The notes below the pieces were generated by a model. That model was not told the DNA's origin, did not search any database, and saw only the letters and a list, made by a program, of their open reading frames with translations. From assembly GCF_010998615.1 (NCBI RefSeq), contig NZ_JAAEAH010000069.1, positions 1 through 52,872 on the forward strand: a stretch of DNA of 52,872 bases. Direction: 5' to 3'. This stretch comes from Myxococcus sp. CA023. GTDB taxonomy: Bacteria; Myxococcota; Myxococcia; Myxococcales; Myxococcaceae. Of this stretch, positions 24,770 through 33,958 are shown one piece after another. Positions within the stretch are counted from its first letter, which is position 1. Every line of letters begins with the position of its first letter. The position numbers and the translations under genes are program-made.

Positions 24770-25459
24770 TCAGGAGTGGGCCGTGTCGCCGGGCGGCGCG
24801 TGACGGTCGTGACCGAGGGTGAGCCGGGCCTGTGCCAGTAGCGTCGCGACCGCTTCATCTGGAACCTGCTGGAAGTCGGCGTACCACTGGCCAATGGCAT
24901 ACAGCGACGGCGTTGAAAGCACGCACACCACGTCATCCGCCAGGGGGGCGAGCTCTGCGAGCGTCTGGGATGCCGCGACGGGGACCGCGAGGATGATGCT
25001 GCCGGGCCGGTGCATGCGGAGCGCCTGGATGGCCGCTCGGACGGTACCTCCCGTCGCGATGCCGTCGTCCACCAGGATGATGCGCTGGCCTTCGATTCGA
25101 GGCGCCCCGATGCCCTGGCGGAAGCGCGCCACCCGGACCTTCACTTCATCCGTCTTCTGACGGACGAGGCCTTGCAGGTCCGCCTCGGTGACGCCCACCT
25201 CGTCCATCAGCCTCCGGTTGACGAACGCGACACCGCCTTCCGCGACCGCGCCGAGGCCCAGTTCCTCGTAGCCCGGCACACCGACCTTGCGGACCACCCA
25301 GACGTCCAGCGGTGCGCCCAGTGCTGTTGCCACCTCAAAGGCCACAGGTACACCCCCGCGGGGCAACGCCAGGACGAGCGTGCCTTCACCCGTGTAGCCA
25401 CGCTCGTGCAGCAGTTGGGCGAGCCGCCGGCCCGCATCGACACGATCCTCGAAGGACAT
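24770..25459 (-). CDS. Phosphoribosyltransferase-domain protein
   Basis: The 229-residue type I PRTase fold has the PRPP loop at 127-139 (RIILVDDGIATGGTV) and the PPi-loop region LALPRGGVPVAFEVA (30-44). It resembles the stand-alone predicted PRTases that are often fused or linked to dienelactone-hydrolase-like genes, rather than a defined purine or pyrimidine enzyme, so its substrate is unknown. The ATG at 25459 has AGGGGG close upstream. The 200 bp between this gene and the FmdB gene contain nothing obvious. Confidence 0.88.
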   Translation of the reverse strand: MSFEDRVDAGRRLAQLLHERGYTGEGTLVLALPRGGVPVAFEVATALGAPLDVWVVRKVGVPGYEELGLGAVAEGGVAFVNRRLMDEVGVTEADLQGLVRQKTDEVKVRVARFRQGIGAPRIEGQRIILVDDGIATGGTVRAAIQALRMHRPGSIILAVPVAASQTLAELAPLADDVVCVLSTPSLYAIGQWYADFQQVPDEAVATLLAQARLTLGHDRHAPPGDTAHS

Positions 25460-25867
25460 GGCACCCCCTGCGATCAAGAGAAGCATGGCCGGGGCACCTG
25501 TCCACCGATGCCTGTCGATGTCCGAGGCCCTGGGGGCCGGGTGGTCCGGTGAGGGGCTTGGAGCTCTGGACCTCGTGGGAGGGCGCACGCTGCATTGCGT
25601 CCTGGGCGCGCGGAGCGACAGGCGCTCCTGGTGGACCGAATCCCAGCGTCGGGCTCTGCACGTGATGTCAGTTCAAGGTAAGGACGCCTGAGCGAAGCAG
25701 TCACCCGAGCCCCGGGCTGGAGGCGGCCGCGAGCAGGGGCGTCTGGTCACCCTGTGCGCGTTGCGCCGTCCGACAATCCGCGCCCGGGGGCTCGCAAGCT
25801 CACTCTTCCCGCGACGCGGGGACACGACGCGCTCCCACTGGCGACAACGGCGCGCTGCCGTGGGCCT
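25460..25867. other. Intergenic stretch, no gene supported
   Basis: I find no frame here with a convincing start, codon bias and family. The region separates two minus-strand genes and should carry the promoter of the phosphoribosyltransferase unit, but no clear -35/-10 pair stands out. Confidence 0.4.
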
Positions 25868-27859
25868 TCAGCGACTCAAGGGGGCCACGGGGAAGACGAG
25901 GTCGTCGTGGTCTGTCCAGGCTCCCGGGGCGCAGCTGACCTGGGTGGGATGGGTGCCGAGGATGCCGCGAATCGCCTGGAGCCCTCCCTCTGGCAGCGTG
26001 AAGGTGGTGGATAGCTCCTGCGCCCCTGTCACTTCGAGCGGGAGCCGGGCGACATGCGTCCATTGGGGGCTGCGCGCGTCGGGCGCGTGGAAGAGGTCCA
26101 CCGCTTCCAGGAAGGGCACGAAGCCGAAGGCGGTCGCGGTGAGTTTCACCGGCTTGCCGGCGGTGAGAGGGCCGCCGTCCTGGCTGGAGACGCGCAGCCC
26201 CTCCAGCGTCGCGGTGATGAGGTAGGTGCCATCGATGCCATCCGCACAGCTCGCACCGAGCGTGTTGGGCGCATGGCGCTCTGGCCCCACGGTGCCCATG
26301 CCGCGCACGAGCACGCCGGTGTCGCACGCGAACGCGAGGGTGGCGCAGCGGGGCGCCTGGAGCGTCGAATCGAAGTCGGCGATGTCGGGGTTGCGCACCG
26401 TCACCGTCATGGGCGCGGCGCGCCATGCCTTGAGCGCGGTGTCGTAGGCGCGGACCTCCAGGGTGGCCGGGCCGTTGAGCTCTTCCCGGGTGTCCCAGTC
26501 GAGCTCGAAGGGGTGGGTGTCGTCACTGGCGCGCAGGAGGCCGTTGACCCAGAAGTCCACGCGCCGGACCGCCGCATCGTCCCAGGCGAGCACCCGCACA
26601 CGTGAGGTGGCGCGCACGGTGCTCCAGGGGAAGGGCGTTACGACGTGTGCCCAGGGGCGGTGGACGTCCCCCGTCGAGCGGCGGAAGCCCGCCTGGAGCA
26701 GCAGGTCGGGGGAGCCCGGCCCGGCGTTCTTCACGCGGCCCGAGATGGCGGCGCCCGCGAGCGCGTCCATCACCTGGGCCGGGGTGGCGGTGGGGTGGAT
26801 CTCCAGGTAGAGCGCGGCGGCGCCGGCGACGTGAGGGGTGGCCATGGAGGTACCGGAGAAGACCTCGCTTGCCGTGTCGTTGGCGATGCCGGCGGAGCGA
26901 ATGTCCTCGCCCGGCGCGTACAGGTCGACGCAGGGGCCGTGATTCGAGAATGACGCGCGGGAGTCCTCCACGTTGGTGGCGCCCACGGTGAGGGCTTCCG
27001 CCGCGCGAGCAGGAGACTCGTCGCACGCGCTGACGCCGTCGTTGCCCGCGGCCACCACGGCGGTGACTCCGGCGGCCACGACGTTGCGGACCGCCTGGTC
27101 CAGCGCCTCCGAGACCTCCAGCCCGATGCTCAGGTTGGCGACCGCGGGGGACTGGTGATGGGCGGCGACCCAGTCGATGCCGGCGATGATGCCCGACAGG
27201 GGGCCTTCTCCGTCACAGTTCAGGATGCGCACGGGATGCAGCGTCACGGCCCGGGCCACGCCCCAGGTAGTGCCACCGAGGATGCCCGCGACGTGGGTGC
27301 CGTGCCCGTCGCAGTCCTCCGCGCCACCGTCGGGGGCCACCGCGTCGAAGCCCTCGCCCAGGCGTCCCTGGAACTCGGCATGCGTGGAGCGGATGCCCGT
27401 GTCGAGCACGTACGCGTGGACACCCGCGCCGCTCAGCGCCGGGCGATAGAGACCATCCAGGGGCAGGTACTCCTGGTCCACGCGGTCCAGGCCCCACGCC
27501 GCCGTCTCCGCCGTGGCGAGCGGGCGCACCCATGCATCCTGTTCGATGAAGGCCACGCGCTCGTCGGCGCGCAGCGCCTCCAAGCGCGCGTCGTCCAGCT
27601 CCGCCGAGAAGCCCTGGAGCGCATGTTCATAGGTGTGGAGCACCTTCGCGCCATGCGTCTTGGCGAGGTTCGACACGTGCTCCCGCGTCTTCAGGGGCCC
27701 CTGGGATGCGGAGCGGGCCTCCGGGCGGAGCACGACGATGTATCGGTTCGGAATGGGGCGCTGGCGCGGGGCCGCATGGGCGAGGGGAGCGGGCGGCTCG
27801 GTGCAACTGGTAGTGGTGGTGAGCAGACACAGAAGCGGGACGAGATGGAGTTTCCACAT
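25868..27859 (-). CDS. Subtilisin-like (S8, proteinase K type) lipoprotein protease
   Basis: The 663-residue product has a lipobox TTSC (Cys19), an inhibitor-I9 propeptide (about 36-110) and an S8 catalytic domain with Asp153 (VLDTGI), His186 (DGHGTHVAG), oxyanion Asn273 (AAGND) and Ser338 (SGTSMATPHVAG). The domain is proteinase K-like. Residues 400-663 form beta-rich C-terminal domains, including an Ig-like segment (VDFWVNGLLRASDDTHPFEL) and a cysteine-containing module, probably for substrate or surface binding. It should digest prey proteins at the outer surface. No strong ribosome site precedes 27859. A perfect inverted repeat lies 20 bp upstream. Confidence 0.94.
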   Translation of the reverse strand: MWKLHLVPLLCLLTTTTSCTEPPAPLAHAAPRQRPIPNRYIVVLRPEARSASQGPLKTREHVSNLAKTHGAKVLHTYEHALQGFSAELDDARLEALRADERVAFIEQDAWVRPLATAETAAWGLDRVDQEYLPLDGLYRPALSGAGVHAYVLDTGIRSTHAEFQGRLGEGFDAVAPDGGAEDCDGHGTHVAGILGGTTWGVARAVTLHPVRILNCDGEGPLSGIIAGIDWVAAHHQSPAVANLSIGLEVSEALDQAVRNVVAAGVTAVVAAGNDGVSACDESPARAAEALTVGATNVEDSRASFSNHGPCVDLYAPGEDIRSAGIANDTASEVFSGTSMATPHVAGAAALYLEIHPTATPAQVMDALAGAAISGRVKNAGPGSPDLLLQAGFRRSTGDVHRPWAHVVTPFPWSTVRATSRVRVLAWDDAAVRRVDFWVNGLLRASDDTHPFELDWDTREELNGPATLEVRAYDTALKAWRAAPMTVTVRNPDIADFDSTLQAPRCATLAFACDTGVLVRGMGTVGPERHAPNTLGASCADGIDGTYLITATLEGLRVSSQDGGPLTAGKPVKLTATAFGFVPFLEAVDLFHAPDARSPQWTHVARLPLEVTGAQELSTTFTLPEGGLQAIRGILGTHPTQVSCAPGAWTDHDDLVFPVAPLSR

Positions 27860-27879
27860 GGGGCGTGGGCCTGAGGTGG

Positions 27880-27900
27880 GACGCCTCTCGCGGAGGCGTC
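27880..27900. promoter_or_regulatory. Perfect inverted repeat in the S8 protease leader
   Basis: GACGCCTC (27880-27887), 5-nt spacer, GAGGCGTC (27893-27900), 20 bp upstream of the start codon at 27859. It could be an operator or a leader hairpin. The binding factor is unknown. Confidence 0.4.
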
Positions 27901-28242
27901 ATGCCTGGGCGAGGGCGGCGTCATGGTTCGCCCGCTTGGACGCCACGGGTGTTGGGATTGATCAATCCGGAGGGCCACTTTCCTCAGGTCTCTGAGCATT
28001 CCCGTGAGAAACACCGCCGTTCCCCCGTCGTTCGACGTGTCTTCTCGAGAGTGAGCGAGGCGCGCGGTCATCACTCTGCCTGTGCGGTTGATGCGCTGGA
28101 CGGGGCTGCAGGCTCAGGTCGGGGCCCCCGGCTGCAGGGCCCACGTCACGATGAGGGCACATCATCACTTCCAATCCCGACGTCACGTGGGACACCGAGG
28201 CCATTCACCCGGCCACCGCACGCGCGTGCGGCGGACATCAGG

Positions 28243-28455
28243 ACGCGAGGCTATCTCAGTGCCGCTGGCGCGTTCGACGACTACGGGCTGTATTCGACGA
28301 CGCAGGTGTCATCGGTCGACGTCACGACGCTCGTCGTCCGCCGACTCGGCCCGGAGCGCGTCGCCGAGGACTTCGGCTACGGTGACCTCCTGTACGCGGA
28401 GGTTGCGCCGACGCTCGCATGGCAACCGCTCGCGGCGTGGGTGCTGCGCCACTGA
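28243..28455 (+). pseudogene. C-terminal remnant of an unidentified gene
   Basis: Within the 1-kb gap 27860-28862 one plus frame reads GYLSAAGAFDDYGLYSTTQV and then LVVRRLGPERVAEDFGYGDL, ending AAWVLRH at 28455. Third codon positions are almost all G or C, as in real genes here. There is no start or upstream domain, and the family is not recognised. The rest of the gap holds only the regulatory sites at 28733-28829. Confidence 0.35.
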
Positions 28456-28732
28456 GGAGATGGCTCACGAGGAGCACGCTTCCGGGCGGGTCTCGCGGAG
28501 TGTGGACCCTGCGGCTCCGGCATTTGCCAGGAGAGCCGAGCCGCGTTACGGCTGCGTCGCGCCCACCCGGAACCCGGACCGGGTCGGAGGGCAAGGAAAT
28601 CGACGCATGGGCACGCAGGCGCTCATGCCGTCATCAATGCCCACCTTGCCCGTGCCGCGCAGGCCCTCGGCGATTCGCGGCCACGCGCAGCAGGCATTGC
28701 TCGGACAGGCGCGTGCGTTTCATGTGCGCCTT

Positions 28733-28764
28733 TGACGCGTCACGGACGTGCCGTTGACACGTCA
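28733..28764. promoter_or_regulatory. Paired TGAC-N2-GTCA palindromes (site A)
   Basis: TGACGCGTCA at 28733-28742 and TGACACGTCA at 28755-28764, start-to-start distance 22 bp (two helical turns). The pair lies 49 bp upstream of a sigma-54-like promoter, the arrangement expected for an enhancer bound by a multimeric sigma-54 activator. The same pair occurs at 42266-42296 and 45321-45362. Confidence 0.65.
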
Positions 28765-28813
28765 AGCCACGTCCTCGAGGCCTCCCAGGTGCGAAAACGC
28801 GGCGGTTGCCCTT

Positions 28814-28829
28814 TGGAACGGCGTTTGCT
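28814..28829 (+). promoter_or_regulatory. Sigma-54 (-24/-12) promoter A
   Basis: TGGAACGGCGTTTGCT matches TGGCACG-N4-TTGCW at 11 of 12 defined positions, with the invariant GG and GC exactly 10 bp apart. The predicted start is near 28841, leaving a leader of about 22 nt before the ATG at 28863. Confidence 0.65.
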
Positions 28830-28862
28830 GAGGCGCGAACATTTTCCCCACCTGGAGAAACG

Positions 28863-31800
28863 ATGTTCAAGCGAAGGCGTTCGCAGCGTCCCTGGATGAG
28901 TCGCTGTCCCCCCCTGGGACTGGCGATGGTCGTCACTTTCCTGTTGGCAGGTTCGTGCGGCGACACGACCCCCGAGGAGGACAACCCGGACACGTTTACG
29001 GCGAAGAGTCCTCACGAGGACCTCGACAGCCTCGTGTGGGAGCCCCAGTTCGAGCCCGACTACAACAACCTTCAACCCCAGCCCTGGGTGGAGGTCGTTA
29101 CGGAGGCGCAGGCGCGCAACGTCGTCGTCCGGCCGGACACGCTCATCTTCCCGAAGGCGGACCACCCCGAGGTGCTGCTCTGGGAAGAAGGGAAGGTGGT
29201 GGTGGCGGCGCCGAGCGATGGCCCGGGAGCGAATCCTCTCGGCTTCGCTCGCCGGGTCGTCTCCGTTACCGAGGTGGATGACTCCCTCGTCGTCGAGACG
29301 GAAGCCGTGGCCCTCCAGGACATCGTCACGGGGGAGATGCAGTTCACGTTCGACTACTCGGAAGTGCAGACCGTCGATATCTCGAAGCTCGACCTCGATT
29401 GGGCCGCCAGGCACCTGTATGTCGATGCGAACATCATGTCTCCCAGGGCGGAGGGCAATCCCGACGACGAGCCGCTGCCCGAAGCCGAGGAGGAAGGGGA
29501 CCCGGCGCTCCCCGGAGACCCCTTCCTGGGCTCTATCTGGAACGCGATCACCGCGGTGGGGAACGCCCTGGGCGGAGCGGCCAAGGCGGTGGCTGACGCG
29601 GCGGTGGATGTCTGGAAGGCGGTGACTGTCGAGGGGATCACCACGGGCATGGAGATCAAACCCGAAATCAAGAACAACTACTCGAGCGCCTTGTTCAAGC
29701 TCGAGTATGAGAAGAGCTTCAACGAGGCGGGGAAGACCCCAATCAAGCTCTCCCTGAAGGGCACGGGGAACTCGTCGGTGGACTATTCCTTCAACCCGGG
29801 TGTGCAGGTGGGTGTGAAGGTGCCTCCCATCCTGGGAGGGAACCAATCGACCTCCATGTGGCTGAACGTGGATAGCAAGTCCAGGCTCAAGCTCGATGTC
29901 GAGGCCATCCTGGACGCCAAGATTGAATCCGCGGACGGTCTGACGGGCAAGAAGCTCCAGGACAAACTCGCGGAGAGAACGAAGTTCGTCGAGGACGTCC
30001 TCGCCCAAGCGAAACAGAAGTATCTGGGCCATCCGGACATGCGGCCCGCGGGTGGATGGAAGCGCAACATCCTCGTCACGAAGCCGGCGGTGCAGACCCT
30101 CTTCGCCGGGCCCGTGCCGGTCGTCCTGACCCAGACCCTCCAGGTTGATCTCGAGTGTGGATTCGAGGCGAAGGCGGGCGTCAAGGCGAACGTGAGCTTC
30201 GAGCACAACACCACCTTCAAGTTCGAGGCTCGCTATGAGAACGGAGAGGTGACGACGACGCCGGCCCAGTTCGAGAAGAAGAAGAACACCGACATCACGG
30301 TGACCGGTGAAGGCAGCCTCGTGGTTGTCTGCGGGCTCATTCCCCGCATCAACGTGTACGTGTACGACGCGCTCGGAATGAACGCCGGTGTCCGCGCGTC
30401 GCTGGTGGCCTCTGCGAAGTACGCGTCGCGCTGCGAGGCGAAGAAGCCCAAGGCGGACATCACGCTGGGGCTCGACGGCAATCTCGGTGTCCAGGTGGGG
30501 GGCCGGATTCAGCCCCCAGGAACCAGCTACCTGGGCTCTTCCGGTGTGGACCTCGGCTGGGACATTGGCCCCCTCGAGGTCTACAACCATCAGTTCAAGC
30601 TCTTGGAGAAGACGTTCAGCCTGAACGACGGCCTGGGCTATTGCTCGAACACGTGTGGCAACGGGGTCAGGGACGGGAGTGAGACGGGCCTGGACTGTGG
30701 CGGCGGCTCATGCAGCGCTTGCGCCGAGGGGAAGAAGTGCTTGGTCAACTCGGACTGCGCGCTCGGGTATTGCAACGCGGGCAAGTGCTCGGCGGCGAAC
30801 CACTGCGCCAATGGTGTCGTGGACGGAGACGAAACGGGCATCGACTGCGGCGGTTCGAAGTGCAAGCCCTGCGGGAACAAGCAGGGCTGTATCCGCCCCG
30901 AGGATTGCGCATCCGGGTATTGCAAGAAGCCCGTGGCGTCCGGAGTCGATTTTGGGACGTGCGTACAGAACCACTGCAACACGGGTGTCAAGGACGCCGA
31001 CGAGAGCGGTATCGACTGCGGTGGAAATGACTGCCCGAAGTGCAAGGTGAAAGCGCGATGCGCGGTGGGGGCAGATTGTGCGTCCGGGGTGAGCAACGGC
31101 ACCTTCTGTGTCCCGAGCTCCTGCGAGGACCGCAAGAAATCCGGTGACGAGACGGACGTGGATTGCGGCGGTTCCGTCTGTGCACGTTGCGAGAGCGGCA
31201 AGAAGTGCAAGCAGACCTCCGACTGTATGCTGCGGGAGGAGGGGCGTCCCCTGTATTGTGAACTATTCGGCTCATCAGACGATGGGTACTGCCTGCGCAC
31301 ATGGTGCGATAATAGGAGTAAGGATTTGAACGAGACCGACGTGGACTGCGGGGGGCCCTGCGCACCTTGTTCTGAGGGAAAGAAGTGTCTCCAGCAGAGT
31401 GACTGCGCCGCGGGTCTGGAGTGTGATACGTCGACCCGTCCCCACTTCTGTGTGTCGTTCCTCTGCGCTGCGGGCCAGTACCTCTCCAATGGAGTCTGTG
31501 TGGACGTGGGCATCGGGCATTGGTCTCCCGCGAGCTCCAATGCTCGTAACGCCTGCACGAACGCACCCGCGAACGCGGTGTATACGAGTCCGACGGCTGC
31601 TCAGGCCAATTGCCCCTGGACCTGTAAGTCCGGGTATCTGCGCGACGCCACGGGGACGAAGTGCGAGAAGAACGACACCGTCCAGGTCCTCACGTGCGGG
31701 GACGACGAGGTGGCGGTCGGAATCCACGGGCGGGAAGGCGCGTGGTTGGACGCGCTCGGAATGCGCTGTGCCCGCTTCGACTCCGGAAGAATCATCAGTG

Positions 31801-32159
31801 CCACCACGAGCGCCCCCGCGATTGGGGGCACGAATGGTGATTCCTTCACCCTGGACTGCGCAGCCGGTGAAGTCGTCCAGAAGGTCACCGGAATCAACGG
31901 TTGGGCCAGTGGAGCGCCCAATCAGACCTGGTGCAATGCGCAAAACCTGTCGACGATTGTGCTGTCGTGCCGGAATCTCCAGACGGGGAAGCTCACCGTG
32001 ATGCCCAGGGTGGGCGGAAAGAACGCTGGCTGCACGGTGGGCAACCCGCCCGAGTACTCCTTCGGCTGTGGCGCAAACGGCTATCTCCGCGGGCTCGTGG
32101 TGGATAGCGCGAACACCTCCATGTACGTCGGCTACGTGCTCGACAGGAGTTGCCGCTAG
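28863..32159 (+). CDS. Giant Cys-repeat lipoprotein
   Basis: The 1098-residue product has a basic N-terminus, a hydrophobic signal and a lipidation cysteine in AGSCGD (about residue 31-33). Residues 40-595 form a large beta-rich region without a recognised family. Residues 598-855 hold five repeats of the type NG-V-x-DG-x-E-T-G-x-DCGG-x2-C-x2-C followed by a C-x5-DC-x3-C half, a Cys-knot array common in myxobacterial surface proteins. A TNFR/GCC2-like module (about 880-935) and a C-terminal domain with the repeated GIHGREGAWLDALGMRC-type motif follow. CTGGAG lies 7 nt upstream of the ATG. It is probably a surface adhesin or binding protein. A sigma-54 promoter with paired enhancers lies directly upstream. 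It converges on the metalloprotease gene with a 4-bp stop overlap. Confidence 0.88.
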   Translation: MFKRRRSQRPWMSRCPPLGLAMVVTFLLAGSCGDTTPEEDNPDTFTAKSPHEDLDSLVWEPQFEPDYNNLQPQPWVEVVTEAQARNVVVRPDTLIFPKADHPEVLLWEEGKVVVAAPSDGPGANPLGFARRVVSVTEVDDSLVVETEAVALQDIVTGEMQFTFDYSEVQTVDISKLDLDWAARHLYVDANIMSPRAEGNPDDEPLPEAEEEGDPALPGDPFLGSIWNAITAVGNALGGAAKAVADAAVDVWKAVTVEGITTGMEIKPEIKNNYSSALFKLEYEKSFNEAGKTPIKLSLKGTGNSSVDYSFNPGVQVGVKVPPILGGNQSTSMWLNVDSKSRLKLDVEAILDAKIESADGLTGKKLQDKLAERTKFVEDVLAQAKQKYLGHPDMRPAGGWKRNILVTKPAVQTLFAGPVPVVLTQTLQVDLECGFEAKAGVKANVSFEHNTTFKFEARYENGEVTTTPAQFEKKKNTDITVTGEGSLVVVCGLIPRINVYVYDALGMNAGVRASLVASAKYASRCEAKKPKADITLGLDGNLGVQVGGRIQPPGTSYLGSSGVDLGWDIGPLEVYNHQFKLLEKTFSLNDGLGYCSNTCGNGVRDGSETGLDCGGGSCSACAEGKKCLVNSDCALGYCNAGKCSAANHCANGVVDGDETGIDCGGSKCKPCGNKQGCIRPEDCASGYCKKPVASGVDFGTCVQNHCNTGVKDADESGIDCGGNDCPKCKVKARCAVGADCASGVSNGTFCVPSSCEDRKKSGDETDVDCGGSVCARCESGKKCKQTSDCMLREEGRPLYCELFGSSDDGYCLRTWCDNRSKDLNETDVDCGGPCAPCSEGKKCLQQSDCAAGLECDTSTRPHFCVSFLCAAGQYLSNGVCVDVGIGHWSPASSNARNACTNAPANAVYTSPTAAQANCPWTCKSGYLRDATGTKCEKNDTVQVLTCGDDEVAVGIHGREGAWLDALGMRCARFDSGRIISATTSAPAIGGTNGDSFTLDCAAGEVVQKVTGINGWASGAPNQTWCNAQNLSTIVLSCRNLQTGKLTVMPRVGGKNAGCTVGNPPEYSFGCGANGYLRGLVVDSANTSMYVGYVLDRSCR

Positions 32160-33820
32160 GCGCTCGGCGACCTCCGTCGCCTCCGCCAGAGCCAGGCTCC
32201 CAGGCCGGCGCCCGCGCCTCCCATCCATCCCCAGAAGGAAGATGGGAGGCGGGGCGCTGGCTCGGGCGGGGCGGCTGGCGCGGGAGGGCCACTCTCGAAC
32301 TCGAGGGAGAGGTGGTCGTACCAGCCATCCAACTCGCCCGCGTTGGCGAGTTGGAGGAAGACGTCGGAGGCGCCCTCCGTTTCGATGCGTGCACTTCTCC
32401 ACGCCCCGGGCAGTGGGACCGCCGTGACGTCCGCGTCGGAGTGGCTTTGGGGGCCGTCATGGCGCCACTGAAGAGGGCGGTGGCGCCTGGCGAGGACCAC
32501 GGGGTGGAATGGCGTCAGCTCCTGCCCCGGTGGGGGCCGGGGGGCGCCGCTCCTGAAACGCAGGGACATGGCCGAGGTCCCCGGCGGGACACGGGCATGG
32601 AATTGGAGGAGGCCGGGCGCCAGTCCCTTCATCCCCAGGGAGCGCCCGCCGGGAGCCACGAAGGCTCCAGCGCTCCCTCCAAGGCTTTGCCCTGGCTCCA
32701 GCTCCAGCACGCGCGGGCAGGCGGGAAGGAGGCCCCGGCGGGAGAACGTCTCCTGGGCGGAGCGGGCGAAGTCGGGGGCCTCCCGGGTGAGCCTGGTGAC
32801 AAGTGCTTCCAGGAAGCGCTCCAGGGACAGCTCGGAGGCCGGCTGGAAGGTCTGGAGCGTGGTGAGCACGGCGCGGTCCAGGGCCCCACGCTGGGACGGG
32901 CTCGCGGGCTCGCGGAGGGCCCAGAGCGCGGAGGACAGGAGCAGGGCGTCGGTGTGGCGCTGTCCCACGAGTGCCTCGGGGCAGCGGGCCAGCGTGTGAA
33001 TGTTGCGCGAGCGCCAGGGTTCGGCAGCCCGCACGGCGTATTCTCCGAGGAAGGGGTCTCCCGAGATGGCGGCGGCGAAGTAGTCCGCGAGCCCCTCATC
33101 GATGGCGCCAGGCGAGCCGTCGGCGCCGAATGTGTCGAGCCGCCAGGCGCTCCGTGGCAGGAAGGGCTCCAGGAGCGCATGGGTCACCTCATGCGCGATG
33201 GTGTCGCCGTCATAGGCGAGGTTCACCCCGGGGCCCCGTCCGAACCAGAGGGTGTCGTGCGCGCGCGCATCCCCCTCGGTGGCGGGCACGAAGAGCGCAT
33301 CGCCCCACGGGAGGAGGACCTTTCCGTCCCGTGAGGGCATCCGCACGTCCGCCACGAGCCGGAGCGGCGGCTTCTCGTCAGGCCAGGGGCGCTCCCACCC
33401 GAGGGAACGGAAGTAGTTCAAGGTCGCTGCCGCGTGGAAGAAGAGCGAGGCCTCCGCGAAGGCATCCGGAGAGGACCCGTCCACGTCCTGGCGGGGCGGT
33501 GTGGCGAAGAGGCCGCGGGCATCAGGCCGGGCGGTGGACTGGAGAGAGCAGACGCGCTCAGGAGGAAAGCGCGCGTCCTCCGGCGGAAGCGGATGGGCTT
33601 CGGGGACGACACAGGACAGTGCCTCGATCCATGGATGCGCCAGTCGTCTCCCCGAGGGAGGAAGCGGGAGCTCCTGCTCGCTGGGAACAGGGGTCCGGAC
33701 GGGATTCTGGGCGAACACGAGCGCACGAGGTGTGGGCGCAGCCGGGGGCGTGGCCGCCAGCGCGCGCGTCGTCACCAGAACGATGCCGAGCGCACGGAGA
33801 GGAGCGGTCGTGAAGGCCAT
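32156..33820 (-). CDS. Exported HExxH metalloprotease with sorting-type C-terminus
   Basis: The 554-residue product has a signal peptide (1-23). The zinc site is HEVTH followed by GAIDEGLADYFA, which supplies the third ligand, as in gluzincins of the thermolysin/M36 type. The N-terminal third is a Pro-rich proregion. The C-terminus is a Pro-rich spacer, a Gly/Ala/Trp transmembrane stretch (WGWMGGAGAGLGAWLW) and an Arg cluster, the layout of PEP-CTERM/MYXO-CTERM sorting tails, though without the MYXO-CTERM cysteine. It is therefore probably surface-anchored or processed by an exosortase or myxosortase. It converges on the giant lipoprotein gene (stops share CTAG) and is divergent from the M48 gene. 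Confidence 0.82.
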   Translation of the reverse strand: MAFTTAPLRALGIVLVTTRALAATPPAAPTPRALVFAQNPVRTPVPSEQELPLPPSGRRLAHPWIEALSCVVPEAHPLPPEDARFPPERVCSLQSTARPDARGLFATPPRQDVDGSSPDAFAEASLFFHAAATLNYFRSLGWERPWPDEKPPLRLVADVRMPSRDGKVLLPWGDALFVPATEGDARAHDTLWFGRGPGVNLAYDGDTIAHEVTHALLEPFLPRSAWRLDTFGADGSPGAIDEGLADYFAAAISGDPFLGEYAVRAAEPWRSRNIHTLARCPEALVGQRHTDALLLSSALWALREPASPSQRGALDRAVLTTLQTFQPASELSLERFLEALVTRLTREAPDFARSAQETFSRRGLLPACPRVLELEPGQSLGGSAGAFVAPGGRSLGMKGLAPGLLQFHARVPPGTSAMSLRFRSGAPRPPPGQELTPFHPVVLARRHRPLQWRHDGPQSHSDADVTAVPLPGAWRSARIETEGASDVFLQLANAGELDGWYDHLSLEFESGPPAPAAPPEPAPRLPSSFWGWMGGAGAGLGAWLWRRRRRSPSA

Positions 33821-33958
33821 GTTGGATTGGCTCCCCTTGGTTTGGACGGTTCAGGCGCGGAAACTCGCGACACGGACCTCGTGGGGTGTATCGCACTGGA
33901 TTGCTGATGCACCAGGTTGCAATGCCGGAGAACTCCGAGAACTGTGTCGACACGTCCT

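Noticed and set aside
28740..30590. Long minus-strand open frame opposite the Cys-repeat lipoprotein
   Set aside because: It is a shadow of the real gene: Arg/His/Val-rich, with no ribosome site or domain, and it would run through the sigma-54 promoter.
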